The notes: generated by a model from the sequence alone, not told the origin. Shown: positions 1 to 7,020, numbered from the stretch's first letter. The stretch: 12,661 nucleotides of DNA from Hyphomicrobiales bacterium (GCA_027487195.1 JAIYEB010000355.1:1-12661); one strand, 5' to 3'. Made by a program: numbers and translations.

Positions 1-965
1 AATTTGAGGTGCTGGTAATAAGTCGAGCCATGGTGATCGCCGGCTTTGAGCACATGCTCATCGACATGGACCTGCGAGCGCTGTGGGCCCTTTGGCTCGC
101 GTGGTGACACCACAAGCTCCGAGTGGCGTTCAGTGCCCCCTGGCCAGAACCGCGCCGGACCGGGAATCAGCGCCTCAACGCGGGCCTTGTCGCCGGTTGC
201 GGCAATCTCTTCCTGAAAATACGCGCCTTCGGCAAACATGCACAAATCGAGCATGGCTCGAAGCCCTGAGCGGAATTCGACAATGACATAGGCGTTGTCG
301 AGGATATCAGGCGTCTGCCCGTCATAGCGCTCTGAACGATGGTTCACGTCTGCAGCGCCTGAAGCGTAGACCCGCACCGGTTCATCCCTTGCCACAAGAC
401 GCATCAGGTCGAAGAAATGGCAGCACTTCTCGACCAGCGTACCTCCGGTGCGCCGGGAAAACCGGTTCCAGTCGCCGACCTTTTCCAGAAACGGAAACCG
501 ATGCTCGCGGATCGAGAGCATGCGCAGCGTTCCGATGTCTCCGCCATGAACCTTGGCCAGAAGTTCCTGGACCGGCGGCATGTAGCGATACTCCATCGCA
601 ACCCAGACCGGGGCCGGATGGGCAGACGCCGCCGCATTGAGCGCCGCAACGTCGGCAAGCGATGTGCACACCGGCTTTTCCACCAGAACGGGCAGGCTCG
701 ACTGGCTGAAAATGTCGTTCAGGACACCGACATGGGTGTCGTTTGGCGAGGCGATCACCAGCGCATCGATGCCACCGCTTGCGATCAGGTCGCGGTGGTC
801 ATCAAACACGCGGGCGCCACCTGCCGCATCGCTGCTCAGGCGCTGTTGGGTTTTGTCTGGATCAGACAGGCAAGCAACGACGCCGCCGGTCAGAGCAATG
901 TTGCGCACATGCTCGCGACCCATCATTCCAGCGCCAATCAGGCCGTAGCGGAGCGGTGTCGTCAT
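1..965 (-). CDS. Gfo/Idh/MocA family NAD(P)-dependent oxidoreductase (C-terminus cut by window edge)
   Basis: This is a sugar or polyol dehydrogenase-like protein; 321 codons are in the window and the frame is still open at base 1. The N-terminal Rossmann domain carries the GAGMMG dinucleotide-binding loop at residues 11-16. The EKP motif is at 96-98, with K97 as the family's catalytic lysine. The second catalytic segment reads GGTLVEKCCHFFD, with H183 as the probable catalytic histidine. The position four residues before it, often Asp in inositol dehydrogenases, is Glu (E179) here. The start is the ATG only 3 nt after the stop of the isomerase gene, so it is the fourth and most distal gene of the sugar operon in this window. 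It probably oxidises a hydroxyl of the same sugar family as its neighbours. The exact substrate cannot be read from sequence; 3-keto-glycoside chemistry or inositol-type oxidation are both possible. The family call is secure. Confidence 0.88.
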   Translation of the reverse strand, partial: MTTPLRYGLIGAGMMGREHVRNIALTGGVVACLSDPDKTQQRLSSDAAGGARVFDDHRDLIASGGIDALVIASPNDTHVGVLNDIFSQSSLPVLVEKPVCTSLADVAALNAAASAHPAPVWVAMEYRYMPPVQELLAKVHGGDIGTLRMLSIREHRFPFLEKVGDWNRFSRRTGGTLVEKCCHFFDLMRLVARDEPVRVYASGAADVNHRSERYDGQTPDILDNAYVIVEFRSGLRAMLDLCMFAEGAYFQEEIAATGDKARVEALIPGPARFWPGGTERHSELVVSPREPKGPQRSQVHVDEHVLKAGDHHGSTYYQHLK

Positions 966-968
966 GCG

Positions 969-2357
969 TCAGGCCGTAAGCTCGAGGATGGGAAGATCAA
1001 GCGCTGACGCGATGGCGCGCAACGCCGGGCGATGATCGCCATAGGCGATCGCCACATGATGCTCGAGGCCTTCGCCAATCAAACGCTCCAGGGAACGCTC
1101 GACGCCGCCATCAAATGTCAGCACGCCCGACGTGCCGGTAAAGCTCATGGGCGCCGCAGTCATTGTTCCAGCGCCAACCACCAGCATCGTCTTGCCGTGA
1201 GCCTGGCTCAGGCGCGCGAGCGTGACGCGGCCAGGCTTCAGCGTGAACTGGCGCAACAACGGCATCTTGCGATTGGAGTGGATCTGGGCTTGCGGCGGCG
1301 TCGCCGGATCGCACATGTCAAGCGGCGCAAGCCCGCAATGCCAGAGCACGCCCGTCTCACTCTCCCTGTCCATGTCGACGATATCAACCAGCCAGGACGA
1401 AGAGCCTGCCGCCTCCTGCAGCATCAACGCGCTGACCGCGCCATAGACATCTGCCTCACATGCCGCAGGGATCCCATGATCGTTCATCATGCCCATGGGG
1501 CCGCACGCCGCACAGCCATATTCGGTGAACATTTCCGGCCAGCAGCGCACCGCAAGCGCGTCAAAGCCATTGGCCTCCGACAGGCCTTTGAGCGCGTCAA
1601 ACACCGACAGCGACTTGTCGAGTTGCGGCTGATCGACCTCATCAATTCCGGACACTGTGGCTGCAACCGTGCGGCGAATACCGGCAATAGCGTCAGGGGT
1701 GGCTGCGCGCGCGCGATCAAACAGGGTCGCAAGCTCGACCTGCTCGACGCCAGAACCTGTGAGCGCTTTGAGCGCTGCAGGATCATAGGCGCACGTGTCA
1801 AACCCATCCGGGTGGCGCCCGATCAAGCCAACGGTCGCGCCTTTCAGTTTCGCCAGAGCGCGCGTTGCTGCTGCGTCGGTCGCAGGCTTTGCCGGGCGCG
1901 CCCGGCCAGGATTGACCATATGCATGCCGGCGAGCAACTCACCGAGGCCTGACCCCACATCCTCGGGCTTTGCGTAAAGCCAGCCATGGGGGCGGCCGAT
2001 CTTTCCAAGCGCGTGAGCAGCAAGATTGAGACCGCAGAACGAGTTCAGCCTGAGGCGACCGCCAAGGCGTGGTTCGGGAAACGCCCAGATCGCAAGCGGG
2101 GCTGACAAGGCCTGAGCGATCTCGACCGTCATGCTCGCGTCCGTGAAGGTCACCTGCAACAGGAGAACGCGGTCAAGGTCCTGACCCTTCAAGGTTTCAA
2201 GCGCTGCGCGGGCCGCTGCCGCATCAAACAACAGGTTGCGCGGCCCAACCGTTTCGACCCCATGCTGATCAAGGATGCGAAAGGCCTTTGCGGCGATTTC
2301 TTCTGCAAACGGCACATCAAAGGTGGCGCGTGCCAGCGCGAGAACGCCAATGGCCAT
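969..2357 (-). CDS. L-fucose/L-arabinose isomerase-fold protein, probable aldose-ketose isomerase
   Basis: The 462-residue protein resembles the 'L-fucose isomerase and related proteins' group (COG2407). An N-terminal Rossmann-like part (1-160) contains the segment LLLQVTFTDAS at 66-76. The C-terminal half has RCWPEM (271-276), NDHGIPAACEAD (292-303), VLWHCG (337-342) and the closing EHHVAIAYGD (432-441). E275, E301 and a histidine (H340 or H433/H434) are likely divalent-metal ligands, by analogy with FucI and AraA. It is shorter than E. coli FucI (about 590 residues), so the name fucose isomerase should not be taken literally. The start is supported by a GGAGG Shine-Dalgarno 7 nt upstream. 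It begins 3 nt after the aldolase stop. Because a sugar kinase and an aldolase are co-encoded, the likely job is to isomerise an aldose to the ketose that the kinase then phosphorylates. Substrate assignment is inference. Confidence 0.85.
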   Translation of the reverse strand: MAIGVLALARATFDVPFAEEIAAKAFRILDQHGVETVGPRNLLFDAAAARAALETLKGQDLDRVLLLQVTFTDASMTVEIAQALSAPLAIWAFPEPRLGGRLRLNSFCGLNLAAHALGKIGRPHGWLYAKPEDVGSGLGELLAGMHMVNPGRARPAKPATDAAATRALAKLKGATVGLIGRHPDGFDTCAYDPAALKALTGSGVEQVELATLFDRARAATPDAIAGIRRTVAATVSGIDEVDQPQLDKSLSVFDALKGLSEANGFDALAVRCWPEMFTEYGCAACGPMGMMNDHGIPAACEADVYGAVSALMLQEAAGSSSWLVDIVDMDRESETGVLWHCGLAPLDMCDPATPPQAQIHSNRKMPLLRQFTLKPGRVTLARLSQAHGKTMLVVGAGTMTAAPMSFTGTSGVLTFDGGVERSLERLIGEGLEHHVAIAYGDHRPALRAIASALDLPILELTA

Positions 2358-2360
2358 GAC

Positions 2361-3404
2361 CTAGCCTCCAAAACCTTTGTAGCGATGCCTGAAATCGGCG
2401 TCGACATGCCGCGACACCACGCTGCCGCCGTAGGCCGGATGCATGAACCACGGGGTTGCGGCATCATCGGTCAGCCGGTTGAGCATGCGCATATACGGCA
2501 CACCTTCGCCCCTGAGGCCGAAACGGATCGCATCCCAGTCCGGGAACATCTTGAACGGGGCAAGCCAGATCGCGCGGCCCGCCAGATAGCCAGAAGCGCC
2601 CGCAGCGTAGGCATGCTCCAGAATGGCCTTGAACTCCGGCCCATGCGCGCCGGCAGACAACATGACCCAGGGGCGGCCGGCAGCTTTGCCAAGCGCATCA
2701 AAATGCTTCTGAACAGCCTCGGAGCCCGGCTTGCCGAGGCCCGGCACGTCGCGTGCCGGCACCGGGCTTTCGAGCTTGAACACGTCGACGCCATAAGCGT
2801 CATCTGCAAAGTCCGAGACGGAATCGATGACCAGCGACGCGCGCTTGTCGGTCATTTCAACGTACTGCTTGGTCTGGTTGGCTTCGCCCGCGAGCGGATA
2901 GACCAGCAGTTCGAACACGAATGGAATGTCGTAGACGCGGCAGGCCTCGCCAATGCGCTTCACAAAGTCCTTCTGCGCTTGGCGAACCTTGGCGTCTGCA
3001 TCCGGTCGGTACCAGGCCAGAACCTTGACCGCATCGCCGCCAACCCGCTTGATCTTCTCAACCGACCAATCGTCAATTTCGGCCGACAGACGTCCGCCGG
3101 GTGTTTCGCGGAAGATCGAGTCCTCGAGTGTGACGATCAGCCCCTTTTGCGGGCTCAAGACAGACAGTCCGCGCCCAAGGATGAAGTGCGGATCAAGCAG
3201 CATGGCGGTTGATTCACCCTGCAACTCCTCGATCAGCAGTCGCTTGAACCCCTGAACATCGCCGTATGGTGCTTCGGCTGTGCCGCGCTTTTCCCGTATC
3301 GGGTTCTTGATTGGCGGGCGCTGGTCGACAGCTGTCATCTTGAAGCGGCCGGTGTCGTCAGCAAGGCGGCGCAAGCCCCAGAGTTTGCCAGGAGAAAGTT
3401 CCAT
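2361..3404 (-). CDS. Class I aldolase of the LacD/YihT type (tagatose-1,6-bisphosphate or sulfofructose-1-phosphate aldolase-like)
   Basis: The 347-residue TIM-barrel aldolase would split a ketose 1-phosphate into dihydroxyacetone phosphate and a C3 aldehyde. It aligns by eye with E. coli YihT and LacD: FKMTAVDQR (21-29), GGDAVKVLAWYRPD (122-135), VDVFKLESP (206-214) with K210 as the probable Schiff-base lysine, PWVMLSAG (245-252), and AGASGYLAGRAIW (268-280), whose Gly-Arg pair (276-277) should bind the substrate's anionic end. It is longer than YihT (about 290 residues) and carries a C-terminal extension of roughly 45 residues rich in aromatic and basic residues. Its ATG overlaps the kinase stop codon by one base (TGATG), a sign of translational coupling; AAGGA about 11 nt upstream is a plausible ribosome site. 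The fold is fairly certain. The choice between a phosphorylated tagatose and a sulfosugar substrate is inference. Confidence 0.85.
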   Translation of the reverse strand: MELSPGKLWGLRRLADDTGRFKMTAVDQRPPIKNPIREKRGTAEAPYGDVQGFKRLLIEELQGESTAMLLDPHFILGRGLSVLSPQKGLIVTLEDSIFRETPGGRLSAEIDDWSVEKIKRVGGDAVKVLAWYRPDADAKVRQAQKDFVKRIGEACRVYDIPFVFELLVYPLAGEANQTKQYVEMTDKRASLVIDSVSDFADDAYGVDVFKLESPVPARDVPGLGKPGSEAVQKHFDALGKAAGRPWVMLSAGAHGPEFKAILEHAYAAGASGYLAGRAIWLAPFKMFPDWDAIRFGLRGEGVPYMRMLNRLTDDAATPWFMHPAYGGSVVSRHVDADFRHRYKGFGG

Positions 3405-4303
3405 CAGGTCCAGTCCTTCAATCGAGCTTCAACGTCAGCGCGGGCAGGGGTGCCGCGCCGTCCACCAAAGCGGGTGCATTTGAGGGCAGCTGCCACCGTT
3501 GCGAAACGGATGGCGTCAATCAGAGGCGCGTTTTCGGCAAGTCTCAGTGCAAAGGCGCCATGCCAGACGTCGCCGGCGCCGTTGGTATCAACGACGTCGA
3601 CGGCGAGTGCCGGCTGATGATGCACACGGCCAGCCTCAACGAAATACGAGCCGTCAGCACCATCAGTGGCGAGGATCCGCGTGTCGCTGAACCGGCGCTG
3701 GAGGATCAGGATTGCCTCTGCGAGATCCTGCGTGCCGGCATGCTCCCGCGCAGCCTTGGCGGCATAGGCCGTATGTGTCGAGGCCGCGACCAACCGGTCA
3801 AGCGGCCCTTCCGCGCGGTCAACATCGAGGATCGCGGGCTTACCGGCGGCGCGTGCGGCACCGAGCATCCGGATGCTGCCTTCCGGCCAGCGGCTATCGC
3901 CCAGAACCGCATCGACGTTGGCCGGCAAGGACACCGGCAGCGCTTCCAGGCAATCGGGAAGGTCGCGGTCTGCGAAATTCACGAGACCGCGTTCGCCGGT
4001 TTCATCAATCAGCACCGCCGAAATCGGCGATCGCTTGCCCTTGATCCGCACACTTGGCGTCACATCAAGGCCTTCGCTGATCAATTCATCAAGAATGGAT
4101 GTGCCGATCTGATCATCGCCAAGCCGGGTCGCAAACAGAACCTGGGCCCCAAGCCGCGCAATCGCAACGGCGGCGTTGGCTGCAAGTCCCCCACCCACAA
4201 CTGCAAAATCGCTCGCACGCGACTTGCCCGCGCCAAGCGGCAGCCGCTCGATGCGGTAGATATGGTCCTGGACGGCGATGCCGATGCAAAAAACAGTGGT
4301 CAT
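3404..4303 (-). CDS. PfkB-family sugar kinase resembling sulfofructose kinase YihV
   Basis: This ribokinase-fold kinase would phosphorylate a ketose at C1 with ATP. From the chosen start it is 299 residues: GGG at 37-39, RLGAQVLFATRLGDD at 50-64, and the PfkB signature VDVVDTNGAGDVWHG with D245 as catalytic base, followed by AALKCTRFGGRRGTP. The last two blocks match E. coli YihV closely. K27 (GAGK), N109 (LVNF) and R138 (DSRW) fall at the same numbers as the residues I recall as the YihV sulfonate pocket; this rests on memory of the YihV sequence. An upstream in-frame ATG at 4327 would add eight residues, MTLAKPRS. Neither start has a good Shine-Dalgarno, but the inner start gives YihV-like numbering and lies about 22 nt after a predicted transcription start. 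First gene of the sugar operon. PfkB kinase is secure; substrate is inference. Confidence 0.88.
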   Translation of the reverse strand: MTTVFCIGIAVQDHIYRIERLPLGAGKSRASDFAVVGGGLAANAAVAIARLGAQVLFATRLGDDQIGTSILDELISEGLDVTPSVRIKGKRSPISAVLIDETGERGLVNFADRDLPDCLEALPVSLPANVDAVLGDSRWPEGSIRMLGAARAAGKPAILDVDRAEGPLDRLVAASTHTAYAAKAAREHAGTQDLAEAILILQRRFSDTRILATDGADGSYFVEAGRVHHQPALAVDVVDTNGAGDVWHGAFALRLAENAPLIDAIRFATVAAALKCTRFGGRRGTPARADVEARLKDWT

Positions 4304-4331
4304 GGAACGGGGTTTGGCCAGAGTCATCTAT

Positions 4332-4360
4332 CTTATAGAAGACTTCACAAGGCGCGTCGA
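4332..4360 (-). promoter_or_regulatory. Candidate sigma-70 promoter of the sugar operon
   Basis: On the minus strand TCGACG (4360-4355; 4 of 6 to TTGACA) is followed by a 17-nt spacer and TATAAG (4337-4332; 5 of 6 to TATAAT). It sits in the 79-97 bp gap between bpt and the kinase gene. Transcription would begin near base 4325, which would leave the first kinase ATG at or before the RNA end and give a short leader to the ATG at 4303. No regulator operator is recognisable. Consensus matching by eye only. Confidence 0.4.
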
Positions 4361-4406
4361 CCCGCTTTCCGCAAAAGAGCTCGTCAGCCCTGTTATCAGG
4401 ACAAAA

Positions 4407-5171
4407 TCACTCGGGCGTCGGCGTGGTGCGGCGTGTCCAGCCCTGCGGGCCGAGATGTTCCTGAGGCTGAAAACGGGCCTTGTAGGCCATCTTCTTCGAG
4501 CCCTCGACCCAGTAGCCGAGATAAAGATAGGGCAGGCCGCGCTTCCTGGCCCGAGCAACATGATCGAGGATCATGAAGGTGCCGAGCGAGCGCCCGCCGG
4601 ACACTTCCGGATCAAAGAACGAGTAGACCATCGACAAGCCGTCAGACAGCACATCTGTGAGCGCGACACCCAGAAGCGGCCCGACGCCCTGGCCGTTCAG
4701 GGCTGAATCCGGCCCGCGCTTTCGGTACTCGATCACTTCACTTTCAACATGCGTATCCTCGACCATCAGCGCATAGTCGAGCATCGACATGTCCATCATG
4801 CCGCCGCCCGGGTGGCGCTGGTCGAGATAGGCGCGAAACAGCGAATACTGTTCGGACGATGGGTTCGGCGGCCCAAGGTGCCCGATAATGTCCGAATTGT
4901 CTGAGCGTACCCGACGGTAGCTGCGTGTGTCTTTGAAATCATCGACACATACGCGGATGGATATGCAGGCGCGACACGCCTCGCACGCCGGACGATAGGC
5001 AATGTTTTGCGAGCGCCGGAAACCACCTTGCGTCAGGATGTCGTTGAGTTGCGTGGCGCGGTGCCCAACGAGATGGGTAAACACCTTGCGCTCCTGTTTG
5101 CCCGGCAGATACGGGCAGGGGGACGCAGCAGTGAGATAGAACTGGGGGTTCTCGCGTTGGTGCTCGGTCAC
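4407..5171 (-). CDS. bpt: Aspartate/glutamate leucyltransferase (leucyl-tRNA--protein transferase, Bpt/ATE family)
   Basis: The enzyme transfers leucine from Leu-tRNA to N-terminal Asp or Glu of proteins, marking them for the bacterial N-degron route (ClpS/ClpAP). The 254 residues show the family hallmarks: QFYLTAASPCPYLPG (10-24), ERKVFTHL (27-34), the cysteine cluster C63-x2-C66-x2-C69 in the N-terminal domain together with C19, SFFDPE (184-189), and the acyltransferase (GNAT-like) segment LGTFMILDHVARARKRGLPY and LGYWVEGSKKMAYKARFQPQE near the end. Length is normal for the bacterial family. The start is GTG; no strong Shine-Dalgarno is visible, but the N-terminus lines up with known members. 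It lies 51 bp after the RDD gene, probably in one transcript. The bacterial ATE group at this length is Bpt rather than an arginyltransferase, though older annotation often says arginyltransferase. Confidence 0.93.
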   Translation of the reverse strand: MTEHQRENPQFYLTAASPCPYLPGKQERKVFTHLVGHRATQLNDILTQGGFRRSQNIAYRPACEACRACISIRVCVDDFKDTRSYRRVRSDNSDIIGHLGPPNPSSEQYSLFRAYLDQRHPGGGMMDMSMLDYALMVEDTHVESEVIEYRKRGPDSALNGQGVGPLLGVALTDVLSDGLSMVYSFFDPEVSGGRSLGTFMILDHVARARKRGLPYLYLGYWVEGSKKMAYKARFQPQEHLGPQGWTRRTTPTPE

Positions 5172-5222
5172 GGCGACAGAGTACCAGTCAATCGGCGCGC
5201 GAAAAGGGGCTTCGAACGAGAT

Positions 5223-5735
5223 TTACGCAGAATTTGTCGGCTGCGGCGCTGTGGCCGGGCGGTCAGCAACAACCACTGTCCCGAGTAACAGGTCATGCAG
5301 CAGGCGCTTTCGCTCATTGAAGAGCCCAACAAGCAGGACAAGGGGCGAAAGGCTGACGACGGAGACATAGAACAAAAACGCGTGTCCAACCGCCAGAAGC
5401 GGGCCTGGAAGTTCGCCGGTCCATTTTGCAAGGCGGATCCCGACCATCCGCATCCCAACGCTTTGCCCTGATCTTCCAAGCGTCAACCAAAAATAGCCAA
5501 GCGCGATGAGGATCATGATGACCGGAAACAGGGCAAAGCCTGTCCCGTTTGTCACGAGGCCAAGCAGGAACAAGGGGCCGAGCGCCGTGAGTTGAAAGAA
5601 CAGGATGATCAGCACATCAAGCACGTGCGCGATCATGCGTTTGCGCCGGATATCGCGAAACAGGTCCGGGCTTGACCATGGATCATAGGCGTGTGGCCTG
5701 TTGCCACCGACCTCAGGCACAGAACTGATCGACAT
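5223..5735 (-). CDS. RDD family integral membrane protein
   Basis: A 170-residue predicted inner-membrane protein. The RDD signature is seen as an Arg-x-x-Ala-x-x-x-Asp segment opening the first membrane span (RMIAHVLDVLIILFFQ, about residues 33-48), a second hydrophobic block (about 64-84), the cytoplasmic-type motif RSGQSVGMRMVGIRL (88-102), a third hydrophobic segment (about 115-137), and RLLHDLLLGTVVV near the C-terminus. Function of the family is not well defined; some members are linked to ion transport or stress. I chose the ATG at 5735, preceded by GGAG about 12 nt upstream and GAAGA directly before it. A GTG at 5744 would add three residues but sits almost on the GGAG. Location between ilvA and bpt suggests nothing specific about its role. 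Family is clear, function unknown. Confidence 0.85.
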   Translation of the reverse strand: MSISSVPEVGGNRPHAYDPWSSPDLFRDIRRKRMIAHVLDVLIILFFQLTALGPLFLLGLVTNGTGFALFPVIMILIALGYFWLTLGRSGQSVGMRMVGIRLAKWTGELPGPLLAVGHAFLFYVSVVSLSPLVLLVGLFNERKRLLHDLLLGTVVVADRPATAPQPTNSA

Positions 5736-5779
5736 TCTTCGCACTCTCCAGCAGCGCTACTCATGACGTGGCGTATCCC

Positions 5780-5802
5780 GCCAGCATCTGCAAGATGTTG
5801 GC
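5780..5802 (-). terminator. Hairpin just after the threonine ammonia-lyase stop codon
   Basis: A 10-bp inverted repeat with a 3-nt loop (bases 5780-5789 against 5793-5802) has one imperfect pair. It starts 3 nt after the TGA of the ammonia-lyase gene on the minus strand. No U-run follows, so it may be a weak terminator or an mRNA-stabilising hairpin rather than a classical intrinsic terminator. Confidence 0.35.
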
Positions 5803-5805
5803 GTC

Positions 5806-7020
5806 TCAGGCGCCGCCAGCAGGAATGCGCCTGGGCTGGAAGCCTTCCTCGCTCAGAGCCTGGGCTACCCGTTCGGCATGCGCGCCATCGCGCGTTTCAA
5901 CCATCACATCGACGGATGCTCCTTTTGCGGGAACATCAAGGAACATGCGCTTGTGCTCGACTTCGAGAATGTTGGCGCCAAGCCGGCCCAAAATCGTCGA
6001 GATGGCCGCAAGTGTTCCGGGCTTGTCGTCGATCCGGATCCTGAAGCCGACAATCCGCTCCTCGCGCTCAAGCTCGCGAACCATGACGGAAGCAGCCATG
6101 CGCGGATCGATGTTTCCGCCGCAAAGAACAAGTCCGACCTTTCGCCCGCGATAGCGATGCGGGTCGGCAAGAAGAGCTGCAAGGCCAGCAGCCCCTGCAC
6201 CTTCCGCCATGGTCTTCTGCAAGGTGAGGTAAGCGTTGACCGCGCGCTCGATGTCGGTTTCCGACACAAGCACCGTGTCTTCAAGAAGGGCTGGTAGAAT
6301 CGAGAGTGCCAGCTTGCCCACGTGCTTGACCGCAATACCCTCGGCAAGCGTTGCGCCCCCGCAGACACTCTCAAGCCCGCGCAACGCCGCGTGAAGCGAA
6401 GGGTAGAGCTGCGCCTCGACTGCAACCATCCGGATCGAAGGCTTCAGCGCCTTCGCGCCGACCGCAATGCCCGACATGAGGCCGCCGCCGCCAACCGGAA
6501 CGATAATGGTGTCGAGGTCGGGCGCATCCTCGAGCATTTCGCGCGCGATTGTGCCCTGGCCTGCGGCAATCAGCGGATCATCGTAAGGGTGAACCCACGT
6601 CAGACCATGCGTGTTGGCCAGATCCTGTGCCTTTGTCTGCGACACATCGAGGGTTGCGCCATGGAGCACAACGGTTGCGCCATGGGCCTCGGTTGCAGCG
6701 ACCTTCACGAATGGCGTGCCCTCGGGCATGACAATTGTTGAGGGTATGCCAAGCCGGCGCGCATGGTAGGCGACGGCCTGGGCATGGTTTCCAGCCGACA
6801 TCGCCACCACACCGCGCTTGCGCTCATCAGGGGTGAGGCTTGAGAGCTTGTTGAGGGCGCCGCGCTCCTTGAAGGAGGCTGTAACCTGCTGGTTTTCGTA
6901 CTTGACCCAGACCTCGGCGCCAACAAGCGCCGATAGACGCGGTGCCGGAAAGCAGGGGGTGCGCAGGATATGGCCCTTCAGAACCCGGGCCGCGGCGTCG
7001 ATATCGTCAAGCGTGATCAT
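5806..7020 (-). CDS. ilvA: Threonine ammonia-lyase (threonine dehydratase) with C-terminal ACT domain
   Basis: This PLP enzyme deaminates L-threonine to 2-oxobutanoate (and usually serine to pyruvate), the entry step to isoleucine. Of 404 residues, 1-320 form the fold type II PLP domain: K51 in ASFKERGA binds PLP, SAGNHAQ (75-81) is the substrate loop, VPVGGGGLMSG (175-184... tetraglycine 177-180) holds the PLP phosphate, and AEGAGAAGLAAL (272-283) follows. Residues about 325-400 (RIRIDDKPGTLAAI onward) form a single ACT regulatory domain. This matches the 400-residue 'short' form widespread in Alphaproteobacteria, not the 510-residue E. coli IlvA with two ACT-like repeats; it could equally be called TdcB-like. 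The start ATG lies 55 bp after the phosphodiesterase gene. The nearby RidA-family gene fits, since such lyases release reactive enamine intermediates. Biosynthetic versus catabolic role cannot be settled here. Confidence 0.93.
   Translation of the reverse strand: MITLDDIDAAARVLKGHILRTPCFPAPRLSALVGAEVWVKYENQQVTASFKERGALNKLSSLTPDERKRGVVAMSAGNHAQAVAYHARRLGIPSTIVMPEGTPFVKVAATEAHGATVVLHGATLDVSQTKAQDLANTHGLTWVHPYDDPLIAAGQGTIAREMLEDAPDLDTIIVPVGGGGLMSGIAVGAKALKPSIRMVAVEAQLYPSLHAALRGLESVCGGATLAEGIAVKHVGKLALSILPALLEDTVLVSETDIERAVNAYLTLQKTMAEGAGAAGLAALLADPHRYRGRKVGLVLCGGNIDPRMAASVMVRELEREERIVGFRIRIDDKPGTLAAISTILGRLGANILEVEHKRMFLDVPAKGASVDVMVETRDGAHAERVAQALSEEGFQPRRIPAGGA

Noticed and set aside
1032..1952. 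306-codon plus-strand open frame opposite the isomerase
   Set aside because: It is Arg- and Cys-rich with no recognisable motif. The minus-strand frame carries clear fucose-isomerase-like motifs and a strong ribosome site.
2262..3212. 316-codon plus-strand open frame opposite the aldolase
   Set aside because: Antisense shadow; the minus strand has aldolase motifs and operon-style overlaps.
4389..4400. CCTG-TTAT-CAGG inverted repeat after bpt
   Set aside because: Only a 4-bp stem with no U-run downstream on the minus strand; too weak for a terminator call.
3560..4576. 338-codon plus-strand open frame opposite the kinase and the end of bpt
   Set aside because: It spans two genuine genes and an intergenic gap on the other strand, and shows no domain and a composition typical of antisense frames.
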